6,397 bases of DNA from Candidatus Zixiibacteriota bacterium (GTDB taxonomy: Bacteria; Zixibacteria; MSB-5A5; GN15; FEB-12), in contig JAUXBO010000148.1 in the NCBI GenBank assembly GCA_030619345.1, positions 1 through 6,397 on the forward strand, given 5' to 3'. The notes beneath the pieces are model-generated. The model worked only from the letters and a program-made list of their open reading frames with translations, made no database searches and was not told the origin of the DNA. Below, in pieces: positions 1 to 5,750 of this stretch (its first letter is position 1; every line of letters begins with the position of its first letter). A program made the position numbers and the translations under genes.

Positions 1-5
1 GAGGG
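1..5 (+). promoter_or_regulatory. Ribosome binding site of ppdK
   Basis: GAGGG lies seven bases upstream of the ATG at 13, a good Shine-Dalgarno sequence at normal spacing. It decides the start. The next in-frame ATG (58) has only an A-rich stretch before it, so the basic N-terminal tail between the two is very probably translated. Confidence 0.75.
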
Positions 6-12
6 TTACTAA

Positions 13-2823
13 ATGGCTCCCAGCAAGGCGGCTGATCGTAAGAAAACAGCCAAAAAGATGACCGCAAAAGCCAAGACCAAGGCAAAATCGTCTGGTAAAA
101 GCTCCACACGCAGAAAATCCGAGACAAAACCAAGCGTTGCCGCCAAATCTGGCGAGAAATACTACTATTTCTTTGGAGGTGGCAAGGCCGAGGGCAAGGC
201 CGAGATGAAAGATCTCCTGGGAGGCAAGGGCGCCAATCTGGCTGAGATGACCAATATCGGTATTCCCGTCCCTCCCGGATTTACCATTACAACCGATGCC
301 TGCAAAGCTTTCTATGAAAATAGCATGGAGACTCCAAAAGCTATCGATAGTGAACTTGAGGCTTACGTTACCAAAATAGAAAAATTAACGGGGACCAAAT
401 TCGGTGACCCGTCATCACCTCTGCTCATCTCGGTTCGGTCCGGATCCAAATTCTCAATGCCTGGGATGATGGATACGGTTCTTAATCTTGGACTCAATGA
501 AGAGACTGTACAGGGGCTGGCGGACAAAACCTCAAACCAGAGACTGGCCCTTGACAACTATCGTCGCTTCATCTGTATGTTTGGTGATGTCGTCCTTGGT
601 ATCGACCGGGAATTGTTTGAATCCGTAATAGCCAAGCGAAAAAAAGAGAAGCGAATAAAGCAAGACAGCTCTCTGCAGCCTAATGATCTCAAAGAGATCG
701 TCAAGAAGTTCAAGAAGATTATTAAGCGTAAAACGGGTGAAGATTTTCCGGATGATCCCTGGCAGCAACTTAGATTGGCACGAGATGCCGTTTTCCGTAG
801 TTGGAATAATCCCAGGGCAATTTCATATCGGCGTCTGAACAGTATCCCTTCGGAAATAGGGACTGCCATCAATATTCAGGCTATGGTTTTTGGAAATATG
901 GGCAATTCGTCCGCCACTGGTGTTGGCTTTACGAGGAACCCCTCGAACGGAAACAAGGAGTTTTATGGCGAATACCTCGTCAACGCTCAGGGTGAAGACG
1001 TGGTAGCCGGAATTCGTACTCCTCAGCCTATTGCAGAACTGGGCAAGGAGATGCCGAAAGTATTCAAACAGCTCAAGGCCATTACGGCCCGTCTCGAAAA
1101 GCACTATCGCGATATTCAGGATTTCGAGTTTACCGTCCAGGAAGAAAAACTCTACATGCTGCAGACTCGCAATGGCAAGCGCACCGTCCAGGCAGCAATC
1201 AAGATTGCTGTCGATATGGTCAAAGAGAAACTGATTACGCGCAAAGAGGCTCTGCTTCGGATCGAACCGCAGTCGTTGGATAATCTGCTTCATCCAAGTA
1301 TCGATCCCAAAGCCAAATTTAAAGCTATCGCCAAAGGATTAGCCGCTTCGCCGGGGGCTGCTTCAGGCATCGTCTATTTCACCGCTGAGGATGTGGTCAA
1401 AGCTGGCAAAAAGAAAAGTGTTATTTTGGTCCGCGATGAAACCAACCCTGATGATATTGAGGGCATGGCGGCCGCGGTCGGTATACTTACCGCCCGAGGA
1501 GGGATGACCTCCCATGCGGCTGTGGTTGCTCGTGGAATGGGCAAGTGCTGTGTTAGCGGAGCTGAGTCTATTCGAGTAAATTTGTCCAAAAAACAATTTC
1601 AGGTCGGACGTTTAATAATCAAAGAGGGCGAAGTCATTACGCTCAACGGAACCACCGGAGACATCGTTCTCGGCGAGGTGCCGACAATCGAGCCGGAGAT
1701 GTCCGAAGAATTTGCTGAATTCATGAGTTGGGCAGACGAAGTCCGTACCCTTGGCGTTCGTACCAATGCCGATACGCCGAAGGATGCTATTAAGGCGATC
1801 AAGCTCGGGGCCGAAGGTATCGGCCTTTGCCGGACGGAGCACATGTTTTTTGCAGAAGATCGAATTCCGTATGTCCAGCAAATGATAATCGCGGATTCTC
1901 CCGAGGAGAGACAAATTGCGTTGGATAAGCTGCAGACATTCCAGCGCAAAGATTTCAAGGAGATATTCAACGCCATGCAGGGGATGCCGGTAACGATCCG
2001 GACTCTGGATCCTCCTCTCCATGAATTCCTGCCACGCCGTGAAGAAATTGAAGCGGAGATCGACAAACTCGACAAGGACACAGATTCCTACGAGGAGGAG
2101 GTCGATAGATTGGAGCGAACCCTCAGGCGTATCGATGAACTTCACGAGACCAATCCAATGCTCGGGCATCGTGGCTGTCGTCTCGGGGTAATGTATCCCG
2201 AAATCACCGAGATGCAGACGCGCGCGATCATCCAGGCTGCCTGTGATCTGGCCAAAGACAAAAAGAAGATTTTCCCGGAAATCATGATCCCTCTTGTTGG
2301 TCATGTCAATGAGTTCATAAACCAGAAAGAAGTTGTTGAGCGGGTAGCCAACGAGATTATTGCCAAGTCTAAGGCCAAGAAGCTCGAGTACAAGATTGGT
2401 ACGATGATTGAGATTCCGCGTGCCGCCCTGACCGCCGACGAGATTGCCGAGCATGCTGACTTCTTTAGTTTTGGAACTAATGATCTGACTCAAATGGCAA
2501 TGGGTTTCTCCCGCGATGACGCCGGGAAGTTTCTCAGTTACTACGTTGAGAGCGGCATCCTTCCTGAGGATCCGTTTGTCTCGATTGATCAGACCGGGGT
2601 TGGTCAACTGATCGAAATGGGCAAAGAAAAGGGAAAGAAGGCGCGGCCGGATTTGAAGGTCGGGATTTGCGGCGAACATGGCGGCGACCCGAATTCAATC
2701 GATTTCTGTCATCGTATTGGACTCGACTACGTTTCCTGTTCACCGTTCCGGGTGCCTATCGCACGCCTGGCGGCGGCTCATGCAACTCTTCGCTACGCTT
2801 CTGTCAAAGGTAAAAAGAAGTAA
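13..2823 (+). CDS. ppdK: Pyruvate, phosphate dikinase with basic N-terminal tail
   Basis: Cytoplasmic enzyme interconverting ATP + Pi + pyruvate and AMP + PPi + PEP, in glycolysis or gluconeogenesis. The 936 residues show the full family order: ATP-grasp domain (about 50-390), swivelling phosphohistidine domain (about 435-555) and C-terminal PEP/pyruvate TIM barrel (about 570-925). Nucleotide-site residues are K72, R142, D370, E372, Q384 and R386. The phosphohistidine is H501 in GGMTSH, with T499 two residues before it at the position that PPDK regulatory proteins phosphorylate. Barrel residues are R607 (CRTEHMF), R663 (RTLDPPLHEF), E800, N823, D824 and the catalytic C886 (GICGEHGGDP). These line up with the residues known in the Clostridium symbiosum enzyme at offsets of about +46 to +55, so the enzyme looks intact. 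Residues 1-48 are an added Lys/Ala/Ser/Thr-rich tail (13 Lys, 3 Arg, 3 acidic) before the usual start KYYYFF. Without it the protein is about 888 residues, a normal family length. A terminator follows directly. No regulatory-protein gene is in the window. Confidence 0.97.
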   Translation: MAPSKAADRKKTAKKMTAKAKTKAKSSGKSSTRRKSETKPSVAAKSGEKYYYFFGGGKAEGKAEMKDLLGGKGANLAEMTNIGIPVPPGFTITTDACKAFYENSMETPKAIDSELEAYVTKIEKLTGTKFGDPSSPLLISVRSGSKFSMPGMMDTVLNLGLNEETVQGLADKTSNQRLALDNYRRFICMFGDVVLGIDRELFESVIAKRKKEKRIKQDSSLQPNDLKEIVKKFKKIIKRKTGEDFPDDPWQQLRLARDAVFRSWNNPRAISYRRLNSIPSEIGTAINIQAMVFGNMGNSSATGVGFTRNPSNGNKEFYGEYLVNAQGEDVVAGIRTPQPIAELGKEMPKVFKQLKAITARLEKHYRDIQDFEFTVQEEKLYMLQTRNGKRTVQAAIKIAVDMVKEKLITRKEALLRIEPQSLDNLLHPSIDPKAKFKAIAKGLAASPGAASGIVYFTAEDVVKAGKKKSVILVRDETNPDDIEGMAAAVGILTARGGMTSHAAVVARGMGKCCVSGAESIRVNLSKKQFQVGRLIIKEGEVITLNGTTGDIVLGEVPTIEPEMSEEFAEFMSWADEVRTLGVRTNADTPKDAIKAIKLGAEGIGLCRTEHMFFAEDRIPYVQQMIIADSPEERQIALDKLQTFQRKDFKEIFNAMQGMPVTIRTLDPPLHEFLPRREEIEAEIDKLDKDTDSYEEEVDRLERTLRRIDELHETNPMLGHRGCRLGVMYPEITEMQTRAIIQAACDLAKDKKKIFPEIMIPLVGHVNEFINQKEVVERVANEIIAKSKAKKLEYKIGTMIEIPRAALTADEIAEHADFFSFGTNDLTQMAMGFSRDDAGKFLSYYVESGILPEDPFVSIDQTGVGQLIEMGKEKGKKARPDLKVGICGEHGGDPNSIDFCHRIGLDYVSCSPFRVPIARLAAAHATLRYASVKGKKK

Positions 2824-2847
2824 ACTTCTTTCACAATTTGTCATTTA

Positions 2848-2877
2848 AACCGCCGGATCATCCCGGCGGTTTTTTTT
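2848..2877 (+). terminator. Rho-independent terminator after ppdK
   Basis: A perfect 9-bp stem (AACCGCCGG at 2848-2856 with CCGGCGGTT at 2863-2871) encloses a 6-base loop and runs into eight T residues (2870-2877). It begins 24 bases after the ppdK stop codon. It should end the ppdK transcript and separate it from the acetyl-CoA synthetase gene. Only one strand has a long T tract, so it acts mainly in the + direction. Confidence 0.93.
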
Positions 2878-2916
2878 GTTTGTGAAGTGGGCAACATTGG
2901 TTCTGAAATGAGGTTT

Positions 2917-2945
2917 AGCTTGACTTTTTGGCAAATAAAGCTTGA
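2917..2945 (+). repeat. Direct repeat AGCTTGA, 22 bp apart
   Basis: AGCTTGA occurs at 2917-2923 and 2939-2945. The copies start 22 bp apart, about two helical turns, in the intergenic region ahead of the synthetase gene. The second copy runs into a short palindrome, TTGATTCAA (2942-2950). The spacing and place would suit an operator, but the repeat is only 7 bp and could be chance. Confidence 0.3.
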
Positions 2946-2947
2946 TT
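2920..2947 (+). promoter_or_regulatory. Weak candidate promoter for the acetyl-CoA synthetase gene
   Basis: TTGACT (2920-2925) matches the sigma-70 -35 box at five of six positions. A poor -10 candidate, TTGATT (2942-2947, three of six), lies 16 bp downstream. A better -10-like TATATT sits at 2958-2963 but has no -35 at correct spacing. The terminator upstream implies a promoter somewhere in 2878-3025. Which boxes are used cannot be settled by eye. Confidence 0.25.
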
Positions 2948-2978
2948 CAAACTCAAGTATATTGTCTGAAGAGTCGCT

Positions 2979-3029
2979 GTGAACGAAGTTGCCCTGCCCG
3001 GCAAGGCATTGAAAGAAATGAGGTTATGA
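2979..3029 (+). promoter_or_regulatory. Possible 16-codon leader ORF coupled to the synthetase start
   Basis: A GTG at 2979, preceded five bases earlier by AAGAG (2969-2973), opens a 16-codon frame (MNEVALPGKALKEMRL) that stops at TGA 3027-3029. The stop overlaps the synthetase ATG as ATGA. The synthetase's own GAGG is only two bases from its ATG, so reinitiation from a leader would help explain its translation. There is no stretch of one amino acid suggesting attenuation. A frame this short can arise by chance. Confidence 0.2.
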
Positions 3030-5134
3030 GAAAAGAATTAGCCCCAATATTTAGACCCCGCTCCATCGCTGTTATCGGCGCATCCACCACTCGTGGCAAA
3101 ATTGGCCGCGAGATGATACACAATATCTTGCTGGCTGAGTTTCAGGGAAAAGTTTTTCCGGTCAATCCCAATTCTTCGGTAGTGCATTCTATAAAGGCGT
3201 ATTCAACGGTTTTAGATGTGCCCGATTCCGTCGATCTGGCTATCATTATAGTAGCAAAAAAACATGTTCGTGAAATGGCCAGGCAGTGTGGAGAAAAGGG
3301 TGTTAAGGGATTAGTCGTGATTTCGGCCGGGTTTTCGGAAGTAGGCAAAGAAGGCAAGAAGCGAGAACTCGAATTGCTGGCCGTGTGTCATGAATATGGA
3401 ATGCGCATGATCGGACCGAACTGTTTTGGGATTGTGAATACCAGTCCGGATGTCCGTCTCAATGCCACTTTCGGAAAAATTAATCCGAAAATAGGACGGA
3501 TCGGTTTCATTACCCAGTCCGGTGCTATGGGTGAGGCCATCATGAATCATGCCAATGAACTGGGGATTGGCTTCTCGATCATAGCCTCGATCGGCAATAA
3601 GGCCGATATCTCTTCCAACGATATTCTCGATTATATGCAGGATGATCCCAATACTGATATAATCCTGATGTACCTTGAAAATTTCGGTAACCCTCAGAAT
3701 TTCACAAGAATTGCTCGGAAGATATCCCGAACCAAACCGATCATCGCGGTCAAGTCGGGTCGCACCAAACTGGGTGCGATGGCCGCTTCGTCTCACACCG
3801 GAGCACTGGCCGGACTTGATGTTGGCGTTGATGCCCTGTTTGAGCAGAGTGGCGTGATGCGGGTCGATACAGTCGAGGAACTATTCGATGTTGCCGCGGC
3901 GCTCTCAAAACAGCCAATTCCCAAAGGGAACCGGGTAGCCGTTGTGACCAATGCCGGAGGTCCGGGCATCCTGGCCACCGATGCCCTCATCAGTAACGGT
4001 ATGGAGATGCCTCCCTTGTCTCCCGGCACCGTGAAGAAACTCAAGAAATCGATTTCAGCCGAAGCATCGTTTTCCAATCCAATGGATATGGTCGCCGGAG
4101 CCGGTGGACGTGAGTTCAAACTGACTCTGGATGCCATTAAGAACGACTCTCGCTACGATGCGATTATTCCGATTTTTGTGCCGCCGGTCACGATTGACCA
4201 GATGGACGTGGCACGAAATATCCAGGAATCTCTCGAAGGAACAGACAAAACAATCCTGGCCTGTTTCATGGGAGCCGGAGAGAAGCCGGAAGCGATAGAA
4301 TTTCTTAAGGACCATAATATCCCCGTATATATTTTCCCGGAAGCAATCGCCAAGACTCTTGCTCTTCTGGCTGAACATAGAGAGTGGCTTAACAAACCGA
4401 GCGGAAAGTATAGAAATTTCAAAGTCGACAAAGCTGAGGCCGAGGCTGTGATCGAGTCAGCTTACGCCAAAGGAGAGCTGTCAATTGTTGGGGAAGAAGC
4501 GATCAAGATTCTCCAGGCTTACGGTATTCCTGCTGTCGGTTATGAGTACGCTTCAAACGCAAAAGAGGCCGTGGCCGCTGCTGACAAGATTGGTTATCCG
4601 GTCGTAATGAAGATTAATAGCCCACCCATGCTGCACAAGACCGAAGCTGGCGGAGTGATGGTGGACTTGAGAACTGCTGCCGAGGTTCGCGCCGCCGGTA
4701 ATGAAATGGAAAGGCGAGCGGGGAAACTGAAGGAAGGTGAAAAATTCACAGTTGTTCTGCAGAAGATGGTGGCGGGCGGAATCGAAACTGTTATGGGAGT
4801 CACTATTGATCCTTCGTTTGGTCCTCTAATAATGTTTGGTCTGGGCGGCATCTATGTTGAAGTAATGAAAGACGTATCGTTTAGAATCAATCCCATCACC
4901 GACATGGAAGCCCGCGAGATGATAAGGTCGATTAAGTCGTACCCGGTTCTCTCAGGATTCCGAGGCTCCAAACCGGTCAATGAGAAGATACTCCAGGACA
5001 CTCTCTTGAAGTTATCGCAACTGGTACGGGACTTTGATTGCTTTAGCGAAATTGACATCAATCCGTTTATCGCTTCGGCAGATATATCGGCCTGCAAGGC
5101 CGTGGACGCCCGGTTTATTCTTCTGAAGCGTTAG
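3026..5134 (+). CDS. ADP-forming acetyl-CoA synthetase (acetate--CoA ligase), fused alpha-beta
   Basis: Converts acetyl-CoA (or another acyl-CoA) + ADP + Pi to the acid + CoA + ATP in the cytoplasm, conserving energy in acetate-forming fermentation. With the start at 3026 it has 702 residues and contains both subunits. The CoA-binding Rossmann domain begins at IAVIGAS (14-20). The succinyl-CoA-ligase-like domain follows, with TQSGAMG (163-169) and the phosphohistidine H257 in SSHTGALAG. A third domain carries NAGGPG (309-314). The C-terminal ATP-grasp domain spans about 480-702, with a second conserved histidine H537 in LHKTEAGGV and the nucleotide/metal motif EIDINP (675-680). H257 has the same number as the active-site histidine reported for the Pyrococcus alpha subunit. 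There is no C-terminal acetyltransferase domain, so it is not a Pat-type protein acetylase. The frame stays open back to a TTG at 2942, but those 28 residues are Cys/Arg-rich and unlike the family, whose members start just before the PRSIAVIGAS-like segment; ATG 3026 is preferred. Acyl specificity cannot be read from sequence. Confidence 0.93.
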   Translation: MRKELAPIFRPRSIAVIGASTTRGKIGREMIHNILLAEFQGKVFPVNPNSSVVHSIKAYSTVLDVPDSVDLAIIIVAKKHVREMARQCGEKGVKGLVVISAGFSEVGKEGKKRELELLAVCHEYGMRMIGPNCFGIVNTSPDVRLNATFGKINPKIGRIGFITQSGAMGEAIMNHANELGIGFSIIASIGNKADISSNDILDYMQDDPNTDIILMYLENFGNPQNFTRIARKISRTKPIIAVKSGRTKLGAMAASSHTGALAGLDVGVDALFEQSGVMRVDTVEELFDVAAALSKQPIPKGNRVAVVTNAGGPGILATDALISNGMEMPPLSPGTVKKLKKSISAEASFSNPMDMVAGAGGREFKLTLDAIKNDSRYDAIIPIFVPPVTIDQMDVARNIQESLEGTDKTILACFMGAGEKPEAIEFLKDHNIPVYIFPEAIAKTLALLAEHREWLNKPSGKYRNFKVDKAEAEAVIESAYAKGELSIVGEEAIKILQAYGIPAVGYEYASNAKEAVAAADKIGYPVVMKINSPPMLHKTEAGGVMVDLRTAAEVRAAGNEMERRAGKLKEGEKFTVVLQKMVAGGIETVMGVTIDPSFGPLIMFGLGGIYVEVMKDVSFRINPITDMEAREMIRSIKSYPVLSGFRGSKPVNEKILQDTLLKLSQLVRDFDCFSEIDINPFIASADISACKAVDARFILLKR

Positions 5135-5214
5135 GTCGGACTGTTGACTTAGCCGTCCTATTTGCGTAAATAACTCTGACGGAAACAGATAGACAACCTG
5201 AGTTCTGTCCGACC
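5134..5214. repeat. Nested inverted repeat between the synthetase and DUF3566 genes
   Basis: Outer arms GGTCGGAC (5134-5141) and GTCCGACC (5207-5214) match perfectly over 8 bp. Inside them GTTG (5143-5146) pairs with CAAC (5194-5197), CCGTC (5153-5157) with GACGG (5178-5182), and TATTT (5159-5163) with AAATA (5168-5172) around a GCGT tetraloop. The arms nest in order, so one long imperfect hairpin can form. The left arm starts on the last base of the upstream stop codon. An alternative stem, ACAGA (5185-5189) with TCTGT (5204-5208), would compete with the outer arm. Only a weak T-rich run (CTTGTTTT) follows, so it is not a standard terminator. Confidence 0.5.
5144..5172 (+). promoter_or_regulatory. 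Candidate promoter for the DUF3566-gltX unit
   Basis: TTGACT (5144-5149) is followed after exactly 17 bp by TAAATA (5167-5172), a weak -10 with three of six consensus bases. Transcription would start near 5180 and leave a leader of about 60 bases. Read-through from the synthetase gene is equally possible, since no clear terminator lies between them. Confidence 0.25.
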
Positions 5215-5229
5215 GCTTGTTTTCCCGAT

Positions 5230-5235
5230 AAGGAG
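5230..5235 (+). promoter_or_regulatory. Ribosome binding site of the DUF3566 gene
   Basis: AAGGAG lies five bases before the ATG at 5241. It is the strongest Shine-Dalgarno sequence in the window and fixes the start of the small membrane protein. Confidence 0.85.
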
Positions 5236-5240
5236 CCGCG

Positions 5241-5750
5241 ATGAAGTTAGAAATCAAAGCTTTCGGAATCTGGTCGCTGATAAAGGTGACTTTTTTCCTC
5301 AATCTGATTCTGGGTTTCATGATCGGAGTGCTGACAGCGCTCTTTTTGGTTCCCATGATGGCTCTTATGTCCGAGATGGGCGGTTTCCCCGGTATGCCGA
5401 CTCAGGATATTCAATTGTCATTCGGGGCCATGCTGATAGTAATCCCGGTGATGAACTCTCTCCTCTATGCTGTCTTTGGGACTATCTTGATATCAATAAT
5501 GGCCGGATTATATAATCTGGTTGCACGACTGCTGGGGGGAATCGAAATAAACGTTGCTGACCTCACCATGCAGCCGGTGGTAACTACCGCACCGGCGGAC
5601 GCTGTCCATCGTCCGACCATGCCACCCCCGCCGTCCCCAATACACCCCCCAACGGCCGCTACACCGCCGATTGAACCATCACGTCCATCACCGACGACAG
5701 ATTCGTTTGGCCGGGACAAACCAGAAAACGATCAACAGTATGACAGATAA
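5241..5750 (+). CDS. DUF3566-like two-helix membrane protein with proline-rich tail
   Basis: A 169-residue inner-membrane protein of unknown function. Residues 10-20 (IWSLIKVTFFL) lead into a first membrane segment at about 14-37. A short loop rich in Met and Gly (38-60) follows, then a second segment at about 62-90. It ends in the juxtamembrane stretch YNLVARLLGGIEI (91-103). This pattern of WS-x-x-KV before helix 1 and YNL...GGIE after helix 2 is that of DUF3566, best known from an actinobacterial gene near gyrA; I assign it from memory of the family, not from a search. The last 60 or so residues are hydrophilic and Pro/Thr/Ser-rich with a PPPP run (128-131), probably a disordered tail. With both ends on the same side and a cytoplasmic N-terminus likely, the tail would be cytoplasmic. 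The 3' end overlaps gltX by 11 bases, so the two genes form a unit. No catalytic residues are visible; a scaffold or membrane-organising role is possible but unproven. Confidence 0.8.
   Translation: MKLEIKAFGIWSLIKVTFFLNLILGFMIGVLTALFLVPMMALMSEMGGFPGMPTQDIQLSFGAMLIVIPVMNSLLYAVFGTILISIMAGLYNLVARLLGGIEINVADLTMQPVVTTAPADAVHRPTMPPPPSPIHPPTAATPPIEPSRPSPTTDSFGRDKPENDQQYDR

Noticed and set aside
1612..2679. Long open frame of 355 codons on the - strand opposite ppdK
   Set aside because: It lies wholly inside a strongly conserved ppdK region, has no recognisable domain, and its composition follows the complement of ppdK codons. It is a shadow frame.
2928..2947. Sigma-54 type promoter (TGGC ... TTGA) upstream of the synthetase
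   Set aside because: The spacing between the GG and GC elements does not fit the -24/-12 consensus, and the downstream element is not TTGC.
2942..3025. N-terminal extension of the acetyl-CoA synthetase from a TTG start at 2942
   Set aside because: The 28 added residues are Cys/Arg-rich, unlike the family, and the TTG has no ribosome binding site. Homologs begin just before the PRSIAVIGAS segment, matching ATG 3026.
3026..5134. Reading the gene as a Pat-type protein lysine acetyltransferase
   Set aside because: Those proteins carry a GNAT acetyltransferase domain. Here the protein ends with the ATP-grasp domain, and both conserved histidines (H257, H537) are present as in active synthetases.
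5134..5223. Rho-independent terminator after the synthetase gene
   Set aside because: The outer stem is only 8 bp with about 65 bases inside it and the following run (GCTTGTTTT) is interrupted, so it lacks the compact GC hairpin plus T tract seen at 2848-2877.
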